A stretch of DNA of 48,323 nucleotides from Pseudomonas sp. S30. Its GTDB lineage: Bacteria; Pseudomonadota; Gammaproteobacteria; Pseudomonadales; Pseudomonadaceae. The notes beneath the pieces were generated by a model. The model saw nothing but the letters and a program-made list of their open reading frames with translations. It was not told where the DNA came from and made no database searches. Each line of letters begins with the position of its first letter. The stretch's first letter is position 1. Location: assembly GCF_016518545.1 (NCBI RefSeq), contig NZ_JACVTO010000029.1, forward strand, positions 1 through 48,323. The letters are read 5' to 3'. Below are positions 25,975 through 35,760 of this stretch, one piece after another. A program made the translations under genes and the position numbers.

Positions 25975-25993
25975 CTAATTATTAGCCAGCTAA
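25975..25993. promoter_or_regulatory. SlyA box and overlapping palindrome upstream of slyA
   Basis: TTAGCCAGCTAA (25982-25993) matches the SlyA consensus TTAGCAAGCTAA at 11 of 12 positions. The palindrome CTAATTATTAG (25975-25985) overlaps it. Both are 20-40 bases before the slyA start codon, in position to repress. Confidence 0.7.
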
Positions 25994-26069
25994 CCATGCT
26001 CCACAGGATCAGGCAAGGCCAGGCGTGTGGGAAAGGGCCGATAATCGGCGAATCATGACGCCCGTCAGT

Positions 26070-28214
<2,145 letters not shown>

Positions 28215-28342
28215 GTGCCACTCCACGATCGTCGTACCATCCCGCAGACAGGCTGGACGATAAATCCGCTTCGCACACATCGAATGCGTAAGCGTTCTTT
28301 ACCGGACGACGCGAAGACGCCGACCCGGCTCGAAAACCGCGA

Positions 28343-28348
28343 AGTATA
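28343..28348 (-). promoter_or_regulatory. Candidate -10 element of recQ
   Basis: TATACT on the minus strand. The -35 at 17 bases is poor (TGCCGC). It would give a leader of about 120 bases. Confidence 0.35.
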
Positions 28349-28415
28349 CCCCACTGCCCTGCCCGGCGGCAGGCCAGGTGACAGACGTTCCCTTTGCCCC
28401 GCTGCGGCTGCAAGG

Positions 28416-28424
28416 TGCTAGAAT
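28416..28424 (+). promoter_or_regulatory. Extended -10 promoter of the YecA-like gene
   Basis: TGC-TAGAAT is a good extended -10, 34 bases before the ATG at 28458. TTGCCC is present upstream but at 19 bases, so the extended -10 is probably what matters. Confidence 0.5.
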
Positions 28425-28457
28425 TCAGCATCGTCTATTCCCCAAGGTAGCCCCGTA

Positions 28458-29045
28458 ATGTCCTTCGCCGAGCAACTGACCCGCCTGCAAGCCTTCCTCG
28501 ACGCCGACGAGCTGCACGAAGAAGCGCTGGACTACGTCGCCGCACACGGCTACCTGACCGCGCTGTCGATCTGCTCGGAGGACGTTCCGGAGCGCGAATG
28601 GATCGACGCGCTGTTCGCCGAAACCCCGCACTACGCCAGCGAGGCCCAGCATGTGGAAATCGAGGCCACGCTGGTGGCGCTGAAGGGGCACATCGCCCGT
28701 CAGCTGGCCAGCGACGAGGAATTCGACCTGCCCTGCGACCTGGACCTCACCGACGAGCCGGACGATTCCGACCTGCGCGGCTGGTGCATCGGTTTCATGG
28801 AGGGCGTGTTCCTGCGCGAGGAAGCCTGGTTCGAGAACGCCGAGGAAGAGGTCAGCGAAATGCTGCTGCCGATCATGGTCGGCTCGGGACTGTTCGACGA
28901 GCAGCCGGAATTCGCCGACATCGCCAGCAACGCCAACCTGCAGGACGACATGATCGTGCAGATCCCGGAAGCCTTGAGCGCGCTGTTCCTGCTGCTTCAC
29001 GCCCCAGAAGAGAAACCAGCGCTGCTCAAGCCACGCCATCACTGA
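28458..29045 (+). CDS. UPF0149 (YecA/YgfB) family protein
   Basis: A 195-residue acidic, helical protein of the UPF0149 family. The core block is DLRGWCIGFMEGVFLREEAWF, followed by MLLPIMVGSGLFDEQPEF. It has no C-terminal SEC-C zinc motif, so it is nearer the YgfB form than full-length YecA. Function is unknown to me. It is followed after 6 bases by the DUF454 gene, with which it is probably co-transcribed. Confidence 0.85.
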   Translation: MSFAEQLTRLQAFLDADELHEEALDYVAAHGYLTALSICSEDVPEREWIDALFAETPHYASEAQHVEIEATLVALKGHIARQLASDEEFDLPCDLDLTDEPDDSDLRGWCIGFMEGVFLREEAWFENAEEEVSEMLLPIMVGSGLFDEQPEFADIASNANLQDDMIVQIPEALSALFLLLHAPEEKPALLKPRHH

Positions 29046-29051
29046 TCCGCG

Positions 29052-29417
29052 GTGCTGCGCTATGCGCTGCTGGGCCTCGGCTGGCTCAGCGTCGCACTGG
29101 GGGTGATCGGCATCTTTCTGCCAGTGCTGCCCACCACGCCTTTCCTGCTCCTGGCAGCTGCCTGCTTCGCGCGCAGCTCGCCCCGCTTCCATGCCTGGCT
29201 GATCGACCACCCCCGGCTCGGCCCGTGGATCCGCGACTACCTCGGCGGCCAGGGCATTCCACTCAAGGGCAAGGTGTACGCCATCGCCCTGATGTGGACC
29301 AGCATCGCACTGTCCTGCTACCTGGTCCCGCTGTTCTGGGCCAGGGTCTTCATGCTGACCAGCGCCGTGCTGGTGACCGGCTACCTGCTCAAACAGAAGA
29401 CCCTCAAACGCACCTGA
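29052..29417 (+). CDS. YbaN-like DUF454 inner-membrane protein
   Basis: A 121-residue membrane protein with the DUF454 signature: GWLSVALGVIGIFLPVLPTT followed by PFLLLAAACFARSSPR, then a short soluble stretch and two further hydrophobic segments (about 75-115). The GTG start gives the family N terminus (LRYALLGLGW). There is no separate ribosome-binding site, so translation is probably coupled to the upstream gene. It converges with the adhesin gene, stops being 3 bases apart. Confidence 0.82.
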   Translation: MLRYALLGLGWLSVALGVIGIFLPVLPTTPFLLLAAACFARSSPRFHAWLIDHPRLGPWIRDYLGGQGIPLKGKVYAIALMWTSIALSCYLVPLFWARVFMLTSAVLVTGYLLKQKTLKRT

Positions 29418-29420
29418 AAC

Positions 29421-32400
29421 TCAGACGCTGTCGACCTTCAGCGAGTGGTCGTCGAGCAGGCCGTTGATGATCAACGAGGTGTCGTAGCCCGCCGCGATCA
29501 AGCCACCCGCGCCGGGAGTCACGCCATAGTGCTGCGCCAGGTCGACACCGGCCAGATCGATGACCTGGGTGGGCGCCGCGCCCGCCATGCTGCTGACCTC
29601 CAGCGTGGAGACCACGCTCGCACCGCTGCCGCTGACCCTGAAGTGCAGGTAGTCGTCCAGGGACGCCGCCGTGGCGTTCTCGCCTTGCAGCAACTGCGAG
29701 AGATCCAGGCGATCGCTGCCGGGCGTGAAGTCGGTGACCCGGTCGTGGCCCGTGTCGCCCTGCTGCCACACGAAGGTGTCGTGGCCGCTGCCGCCGGTGA
29801 GGGTGTCATTGCCAGGTCCGCCGATGAGGACATCGTCGCCACCGCCGCCGACCAGCAGGTCATTGCCTTTTCCACCTTCCAGACGGTTGCCGGCGTCGTT
29901 GCCGAACAGTCGGTCGTCGAAGTCCGAACCGATCAGGTTCTCGATCCCGACCAGCGTATCGACTCCCGCGCCGCCAGTGTCCTGGGGGCCATCATGACCG
30001 AGATCGACCGTGACCCCGGCGGTGGCCGTGGCATAGCTGGCGGTATCGTTGCCCGGGCCGCCGTCGAGCAGATCGTTGCCGGGACCGCCGATCAACAGGT
30101 CGTCACCCTCCCCCCCGTACAGCCGGTCATCGCCCGCTCCGCCCACCAGCACATCCTGGCCGGCGCCCGCGATCAGCGTGTCGTCGCCCTGCCCGGCCAA
30201 CAGCACATCGCCCCCAGCGGAACCCAGCAAGGTATTGCCTGCCTGGTAGGTGATGTCCACGGCGCCTGTCGCGGTGCCACCGTGGTTGTCGCTGAGGGTG
30301 TAGGTGTCGTGCCGCAGTTCGTTTTCGGCGTGGCTGTAGTCGATCACCAGGCTGAGGGTGTAGTGCTCGGCCACACCTGGCGTGCCCTGGGCGTTCGGGC
30401 TGTTGACCACGTGCAGGCTGTACAGGCCGTCATGGCTGGCGGTGAAACGGTCGCCGTCGGCCAACGGCTGGTAGTTGCCGGTGGTGTCCTTCCACTCCAG
30501 CGCCAGGTTGCCGACGGGCCGGTCGTGGGCCAGGCTCAGGCTCTCGCCCTTGCGCAGGCTGACCGTCAGGATGTCCTGGTCATTGCCGTGGGCAGGGCTG
30601 ATCGCGCCCAGGTAACCGGCGACCACCAACGCTGCCGTGAGCGTGCCGGAGACCTGGGCGAAATCACTGCGGGCGAGCGCCTTGAACTGGTTCTCCAGGC
30701 GATTGGCCGCGCCGTCGAAGCGCAGGGTCTGCACCTGCCCGGCGCTGGAGAAATCCGCGCCCTTGTCGGCGAAGCCGGTAGCGAAGGTGAGCGGCGAGGC
30801 GCTCAGGCGGTCGTGATCGGCATCGCGGTCGTTGGCCAGCAGCGCCTGCATGGGCACTGCCAGGCTGGGGCCGGCGATGTTGGTGATGAGGTGATCGGCG
30901 CCGGCGACCGGCGCGCTGTTGCTGTTGATCTTCACCACCAGCCCGGCGCTGCTGGTGTCGCCGTCGTTGTCGCTGACGGTGAAGCCGAAGCGTTCGAGGT
31001 GGCTGCGGCCATCGTCCTTGGGCGGCGTGTAGATGAAGTCGCCGGTCTGCATGTCGACCAACAGCGCGCCGCCAAGCGCGGTCTTGATGGTCAAGGTGTG
31101 GCTTGGCGCGTCGAAGCTGGCGTTGTCCTGGCCGCCTGTGACGGTGTAGCCACCCTGCCCGCCGCTGGCCTTGGGATCGAAGGTGTAGGTGGCACCCTCG
31201 ACCAGCAGTGCCTTGACGAAGCCGCCGTCCGCGCCGAAGTGACCGCCGCTGAGCAGGCTGCCGGTGATGGGTGCGCCCTGGACGGTGCCGCTGAGCAAAG
31301 CCGCCAGCTGGCTCAGGTCGGTGACCACCACCGAGCCGCTGTCGACATGGCTGCTGCCGTCGTAGGCCAGCGGATCCAGGTTCGCCTGGTTGACGCCCGT
31401 GCCCAGCCCAATGGCGTAGGACTTGATCCCGTTTTCACCCAGGAAGCGCTCCCAGGCGCTTTCCCGCACCGGCGTCAGCGCATGGCCGTTGGTGGGTACG
31501 CCGTCGGAGAAGAAGTAGCTGATATTCTGCGCGCCTTCGATCCTGCCGCTGCTGGCGAACGCCTCCTGCGCCTTGGTCGCAGCGGCGTCGTAGTAGGTGG
31601 AGCCATCGGCCGTCAGCCCGGCGACCAGGCTCTTGGCCTCGGCGATCGACACCCAGACTGGTGTCTTGACCCAGGCACCGGTGGCGAAAGTGACCAACTG
31701 CACCTTGATGTCGCCCATTTCGTCGTAGCGCTGGAGCAAGGCGTCGATCGCCTGCTTGGCCAGGTCCAGACGGCTCAGGCTGCCGACGCCCGAGGCGAAG
31801 TTCATGCTGCCCGACACATCGATCACCAGCAGGATGTTCGAGTCGAGCTGGCCCGGCGTGATGGTGCGTTCGGCGCACACCACCTTGGGCACGTCATCGA
31901 CGATGGAGACGGTCAGCGTGCTGGTCACGCTGTTGCCCAATGCGTCGGTGGCCTTGTAGGTGAACCGCTCGGTGACGCGGTTGGCGCCATCGTCGGCCCC
32001 GCCCGGGGTCTTGGGTGCAGAGGTCAGGGTATAGGTGTAGGTGCCGTCGGCGTTGACCTGGATCTGCCCGAACTGGCCAATGGGATTGCCCACCAGGCTG
32101 TAGGTCAGGGCGCCGACCCCGCCTGCCACCGAGCCCGACAGGTTACCCAGGGCGGTTTCGCCGCTGGAAGTCGGGTCGCTGCCAATGACGGTGCCGGGCG
32201 CCAGGTCGTGGCCGTCCTTGGTCAGATCCAAGGCCTTTTCGTACACGGTGACGCCGTTGGTGTCACAGGCCACCAGGCGGCTGTCCTGCACGTCGATGGT
32301 GATGGTGGTACTGCTTTCGTCGCCATCGGCATCGCGCAAGGTATAGACGAACACGTCGGTAGCGCCGGCCCTGGAGACGCTGTCGGGATTGGCGTGATAG

Positions 32401-35291
32401 GTGGCGTTGCCCTGGGCATCGAGGGTCAGGTAGCCATACTGGCCCATCACCTGCATCCCCAACTGGCCGATGGCCGAGGTGGAGGTGTCCGAGCCGGCAC
32501 GCACGCCGATCACGTAATGGCCGTCGGCACGCACATCGGCGCCGATGATGTCGTTGTCGAGCACGTTGCCGCTGACCACCCCACCCTCCACGACGCTGAC
32601 CCGGTCGCAGTGGGCCTTGGGCACATCGTCGACGATGGTGACGAGCAGCGTGCCGGTGGTCGAATTGCCGAGAGAATCCTTCACCACATAGGTGAACGAT
32701 TCTGTCAGACGATTCGCGCCGTCGTTGAGGTTGTCCGGCGATTTCGGCGCTGAGGTCAGGGTATAGATGTAGGAACCGTCGGCGTTGAGCTGAACTTGGC
32801 CGTACTGGCCGAAGGGGCTGCCCACCAGGGTGAAACTCACGGCGCCGATGCCGCCGCTCACCAGGCCCGCCAGTGAGCCGGAGGCGGTTTCACCGGTGGA
32901 GTTCGGATCGCTGCCGGTGACGGTGCCTGGCGCCAGGTCGTTGCCATCCTGGAACAGGTCCAGTGCTTTTTCGTACACCGTGACACCCATGCAGGGCGCG
33001 ATCACCAGCGAGCGATCATGAATGTCGAGGGTGATGGTGGTGGTACTTTCGTCGCCATCGGCGTCGCGCACGGTGTAGACGAACACGTCGGTGGCCCCCG
33101 GCGGCGCGACGCTGTCAGGCCGGGCGTGGTAGCTGGCATTGCCCTGGGCGTCGAGGATCAGGTAGCCATACTGGCCCTCGACCCGCACGCCCAGTTGCCC
33201 GAGCGCCGAGGTGGACAGGTCGGAACCTGCGCGCACGCCGACCACGTACTGGCCGTCGGCACGCACGTCGGCGCCGATCACGTCGTTGACCAGCACGTTA
33301 CCGCTGACCGTGCCGCCTTCGTAGACATTGGCAAAATCGCTACCGGCCTGGGGCACGTCGTCGACGAGGGTGACGTCCAGGTGGGCAGTGGCTCGGCTGC
33401 CGTCGGTGTCCTGGGCGACCACGTCGAAGCGCTCGACCAGGCTGTTGCTGCCCTGAGCAGCCGCGTGGCTGCCGCTGCCGAGTAAGGTGTAGCTGTAGGT
33501 CACTACGCCACTGGCCGGATCATAGCCGGTGACGCTCAGGGTGCTGCCCAAGGCGGTGGTGATGGACTGCGGGAAGCTCGCCGCCACGCCCGCGCCGACC
33601 ACGGTGATGCCGCCGACGACCAGGCTCTGCAAGCCGTCGGGGGCCTCGACGGTGAAGCTGCCGCGCTGGGTCAGGGCCGCAGGGTCCGGGGCCGTACCAG
33701 CGGCCAGGTGCTTTTCGTACAGGGTCAGCGCTCCACCGACCACGTCGAGGCCACCGAGGGTCACGGGATCGTCGAGGTTCATCACGTTCAGGGTCAGGGT
33801 CGCGTCGCTGGTATCGCCATCTGCGTCACGCAGGGTATAGGTGAAGGTTTCGATGCCCTGTCCGCCGCCGTGCAGGTTCTTGAACGCCGTGGCTTCGGGG
33901 GCGAGGGTGTAGGTGTAGGAACCGTCGGCGGCCAGCAGCAAGGTGCCGTAGGTGCCGACGAAGGTGCCAGCCACTATCGGGCCCGTCGTCACGCGGTCGG
34001 CACCTTGGATATCGTTGTCCAGCACATTGCCGCTGAGCTGGGTGAATCGCTCGGTGGCCTGAAGCGGATTGCCGTCGTCGATGGCCGTGGGCACGTCGTC
34101 GCGGATGATCACGTCCAGCGAGCCATTGGCCACATCGCCATCCGTATCGCGGGCCAGCACGGCGAAACGTTCACCCAGCACATTGGCGCCCGCGCCCTGC
34201 GGATGGGTGTCGGCGGCGGTGAGGAGGTAGCTGTAGCTGACCACTCCGGTGGCAGCTTCGTAACCGGTGATGGTGAGCACGTTGCCCAGGCCCGTGATGA
34301 TCGACTGGCCCACGCCACTGACCACACCGGCGCTGACCACGACGATCCCGCCTACGCTGAGGTCGAACAGGCCGTCGGGGGCGGATACGGTGAAGGTGCC
34401 GGCCTGGGTCAGGGCCTGTGCGTCGGGCGCCGAGCCGAGTGGCAGGTGGGCCTCGTCGAGTGTCAACTCGGCCGGACTCAGGTCCAGGCCGACCAGGGTG
34501 ACTGGATGATTAGGAGGGGTGACCGGGGGTTCCACCGGTGGATTCACTGGCGGCTCGACTGGGGGCTCCACGGGAGGATTCACCGGAGGCTCGACTGGAG
34601 GCTCCACAGGTGGATTCACCGGAGGCTCGACTGGAGGCGCCACAGGTGGATTCACGGGTGGCTGGACCGGCGGCTCCACGGGAGGATTCACCGGCGGCTG
34701 GACCGGCGGCTCCACTGGAGGATTCACCGGCGGTTCGATGGGCGGCGTCACTGGCGGGACAATGGGTGCTGCAGCCCGACCCCCATCGAGTCCACCAAGC
34801 TCGCGCTCGGCCAGCTCAGGAAAGCCGTTGAAACCTGCCGTGGGAAAGCCGACCGTAGGTGCCACGCTGCTGGCCACCTCAGTCAGCATGACGAAGCTGT
34901 GCCCCCCCCCCAGCGCCCCTGGAGCGCCAGTGGGCTGAGTGCCGGCCGCGGGGGCTTCGCCCGACTGGGTCGGGTCCTCACCCGCGGCGATGGCGCGCTG
35001 CAGGCGCTGGACATCGTCGAGCTGAGCGCGGCTCGGGGCACTCTCGTCCGCCCGAATATGCGGCGGCTGCGAGGAAAGAAGCTCGGCGCCCAGCTCCAGG
35101 CTACTGCCCCGACCCAAAGTCAGTTCGCTGCCATTGGCCAGCCGCACCGCCACTGCGCCGGCAAGCCCCGTATCCAACTGCTCGCCCACGAAGACCCGAT
35201 CGCCCTCGACCAGCAGGCGTCGACCGCCATCGCTGCCGATTGCGAACACCTGACCGATGACCTTGCTGACCACTCCGATTGAGCCTGCCAT
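29421..35291 (-). CDS. LapA-like giant RTX adhesin with retention module and vWA domain
   Basis: A 1,956-residue type I secreted adhesin. Order: LapA-type retention module (1-150; IGQVFAIGSDGGRRLLVEGD), LapG-type cleavage motif PAAG (114-117; AAG also at 102-104), and GGGHSFV then VGFPTAGF. A proline-rich linker of PPVNPPVEPPV units (about 176-262) and VCBS/cadherin-like domains follow. Two tandem 244-residue units (about 644-1131), a vWA domain (about 1150-1330; MIDAS D1158-V-S-G-S, STYYD, SDGVP), RTX nonapeptides (about 1688-1845; GGxGxDxLx) and a C-terminal secretion tail (LHFRVSGSG to the end) complete it. The start MAGSIG has GGGAGG upstream. A G10 tract encodes residues 128-130. It would be held on the surface by the retention plug until LapG cuts it. 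Confidence 0.93.
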   Translation of the reverse strand: MAGSIGVVSKVIGQVFAIGSDGGRRLLVEGDRVFVGEQLDTGLAGAVAVRLANGSELTLGRGSSLELGAELLSSQPPHIRADESAPSRAQLDDVQRLQRAIAAGEDPTQSGEAPAAGTQPTGAPGALGGGHSFVMLTEVASSVAPTVGFPTAGFNGFPELAERELGGLDGGRAAAPIVPPVTPPIEPPVNPPVEPPVQPPVNPPVEPPVQPPVNPPVAPPVEPPVNPPVEPPVEPPVNPPVEPPVEPPVNPPVEPPVTPPNHPVTLVGLDLSPAELTLDEAHLPLGSAPDAQALTQAGTFTVSAPDGLFDLSVGGIVVVSAGVVSGVGQSIITGLGNVLTITGYEAATGVVSYSYLLTAADTHPQGAGANVLGERFAVLARDTDGDVANGSLDVIIRDDVPTAIDDGNPLQATERFTQLSGNVLDNDIQGADRVTTGPIVAGTFVGTYGTLLLAADGSYTYTLAPEATAFKNLHGGGQGIETFTYTLRDADGDTSDATLTLNVMNLDDPVTLGGLDVVGGALTLYEKHLAAGTAPDPAALTQRGSFTVEAPDGLQSLVVGGITVVGAGVAASFPQSITTALGSTLSVTGYDPASGVVTYSYTLLGSGSHAAAQGSNSLVERFDVVAQDTDGSRATAHLDVTLVDDVPQAGSDFANVYEGGTVSGNVLVNDVIGADVRADGQYVVGVRAGSDLSTSALGQLGVRVEGQYGYLILDAQGNASYHARPDSVAPPGATDVFVYTVRDADGDESTTTITLDIHDRSLVIAPCMGVTVYEKALDLFQDGNDLAPGTVTGSDPNSTGETASGSLAGLVSGGIGAVSFTLVGSPFGQYGQVQLNADGSYIYTLTSAPKSPDNLNDGANRLTESFTYVVKDSLGNSTTGTLLVTIVDDVPKAHCDRVSVVEGGVVSGNVLDNDIIGADVRADGHYVIGVRAGSDTSTSAIGQLGMQVMGQYGYLTLDAQGNATYHANPDSVSRAGATDVFVYTLRDADGDESSTTITIDVQDSRLVACDTNGVTVYEKALDLTKDGHDLAPGTVIGSDPTSSGETALGNLSGSVAGGVGALTYSLVGNPIGQFGQIQVNADGTYTYTLTSAPKTPGGADDGANRVTERFTYKATDALGNSVTSTLTVSIVDDVPKVVCAERTITPGQLDSNILLVIDVSGSMNFASGVGSLSRLDLAKQAIDALLQRYDEMGDIKVQLVTFATGAWVKTPVWVSIAEAKSLVAGLTADGSTYYDAAATKAQEAFASSGRIEGAQNISYFFSDGVPTNGHALTPVRESAWERFLGENGIKSYAIGLGTGVNQANLDPLAYDGSSHVDSGSVVVTDLSQLAALLSGTVQGAPITGSLLSGGHFGADGGFVKALLVEGATYTFDPKASGGQGGYTVTGGQDNASFDAPSHTLTIKTALGGALLVDMQTGDFIYTPPKDDGRSHLERFGFTVSDNDGDTSSAGLVVKINSNSAPVAGADHLITNIAGPSLAVPMQALLANDRDADHDRLSASPLTFATGFADKGADFSSAGQVQTLRFDGAANRLENQFKALARSDFAQVSGTLTAALVVAGYLGAISPAHGNDQDILTVSLRKGESLSLAHDRPVGNLALEWKDTTGNYQPLADGDRFTASHDGLYSLHVVNSPNAQGTPGVAEHYTLSLVIDYSHAENELRHDTYTLSDNHGGTATGAVDITYQAGNTLLGSAGGDVLLAGQGDDTLIAGAGQDVLVGGAGDDRLYGGEGDDLLIGGPGNDLLDGGPGNDTASYATATAGVTVDLGHDGPQDTGGAGVDTLVGIENLIGSDFDDRLFGNDAGNRLEGGKGNDLLVGGGGDDVLIGGPGNDTLTGGSGHDTFVWQQGDTGHDRVTDFTPGSDRLDLSQLLQGENATAASLDDYLHFRVSGSGASVVSTLEVSSMAGAAPTQVIDLAGVDLAQHYGVTPGAGGLIAAGYDTSLIINGLLDDHSLKVDSV
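31899..33362 (-). repeat. Two tandem 732-bp repeats in the adhesin gene
   Basis: The units 32631-33362 and 31899-32630 are both exactly 732 bp (244 codons). Both begin DDVP and carry the same blocks: SGNVL-ND-IGADVRADG, QYGYL, TDVFVYT-RDADGDES, GVTVYEKALDL, ADGxYxYTLTSAPK. They look about 80% alike in sampled DNA, which indicates recent duplication and possible copy-number change. Confidence 0.85.
34504..34764 (-). repeat. Proline-rich codon repeat in the adhesin
   Basis: An array of roughly 33-45-bp units encodes PPVNPPVEPPV and PPVQPPVNPPV variants. It forms an extended, probably periplasm- or outer-membrane-spanning linker after the retention module. Codon choice differs little between copies, so the array could expand or shrink in frame. 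Confidence 0.8.
34902..34911 (-). repeat. G10 homopolymer inside the adhesin coding sequence
   Basis: Ten consecutive C on plus (G on the coding strand) span the last base of L127 and three GGG glycine codons (128-130). Loss or gain of one base would shift the frame after the cleavage site and remove everything from the linker onward. Confidence 0.9.
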
Positions 35292-35422
35292 GAGCAGATG
35301 CCTCCCTTGCTGTTCGTGCCGTGCATGCGGCTCCGGATTCCGGGCTGTCAATCGGGGGCAATCACTTCACCAGTCAGACCTGTGAGCACTCCAGCGCTCT
35401 CCAGGCCACTGCTGCGGGAATA

Positions 35423-35451
35423 ATACTAATTAGCCATCAATTTATCGCCAA
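35423..35451 (-). promoter_or_regulatory. Candidate promoter of the adhesin gene
   Basis: On the minus strand TTGGCG (35446-35451) and TAGTAT (35423-35428) are exactly 17 bases apart. The leader would be about 125 bases. Confidence 0.5.
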
Positions 35452-35463
35452 TTATTTGGCGAT
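35444..35463. promoter_or_regulatory. Palindromic operator overlapping the adhesin -35
   Basis: ATCGCCAA-TTAT-TTGGCGAT, a perfect 8-bp inverted repeat with a 4-base centre. One arm contains the TTGGCG -35 of the candidate adhesin promoter, so a dimeric protein bound here should block it. The protein is not identified. Confidence 0.6.
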
Positions 35464-35671
35464 TACTTCCGCCTGAATTTCGCTATCCGGGACGCGTACC
35501 TGCCAACACCTATGGAACTTTCAGTTAAGCCCGGAAATCAGGTACTTCAGCCTAATCACCAAGCATCTGTAGAGAACAATGTCCTGGTTTCGTTAGACCG
35601 CATAAGTTTTTTTTCGCATATCATTTATGAAGAAATCTTCTTAGCTTTGCCTCGAAATGTTCTTAGCTGTG

Positions 35672-35700
35672 TTGTTACAAACGTGAAACGGTTTTAACAT
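35672..35700 (+). promoter_or_regulatory. Candidate promoter of the LapE-like gene
   Basis: TTGTTA (35672-35677) and TAACAT (35695-35700) are 17 bases apart. The start would be near 35707, with a leader of about 54 bases ending in a GGGAGAAG ribosome-binding site. Confidence 0.45.
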
Positions 35701-35760
35701 GCATTTTTCGTCATTTTTTTGGCGAGTGCAGCATCTCATTCGATCAGGGAGAAGTACCCG

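Larger units (their letters stand above)
35292..35760. other. AT-rich divergent intergenic region, adhesin / LapE-like gene
   Basis: A gap of 469 bases that is markedly richer in A+T than the rest of the window from about 35418 to 35750, with T8 at 35608-35615 and T7 near 35715. It holds the two candidate promoters and the palindrome listed here. A 61-codon ORF (35512-35697) lacks a good start context and is not called. AT-rich DNA like this is a typical target for MvaT/TurA-type silencers. Confidence 0.6.

Noticed and set aside
29445..32753. A 1,102-codon open frame on the plus strand opposite the adhesin
   Set aside because: It is the antisense of a repetitive high-G+C gene. Its translation has no family-like features, and the minus-strand frame has clear domains throughout.
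34504..34764. CRISPR-like regular repeats
   Set aside because: The units are in-frame proline codons of unequal length with no unique spacers and lie inside a gene.
33708..35282. A 524-codon open frame on the plus strand
   Set aside because: It is antisense to the adhesin's N-terminal half. Its Trp/Arg/His repeats are simply the reverse of the proline linker.
35512..35697. A 61-codon ORF in the adhesin/LapE-like intergenic region
   Set aside because: It has a poor start context and overlaps the promoter of the LapE-like gene. Open frames are expected by chance in AT-rich DNA only rarely, but no domain or codon pattern supports it.
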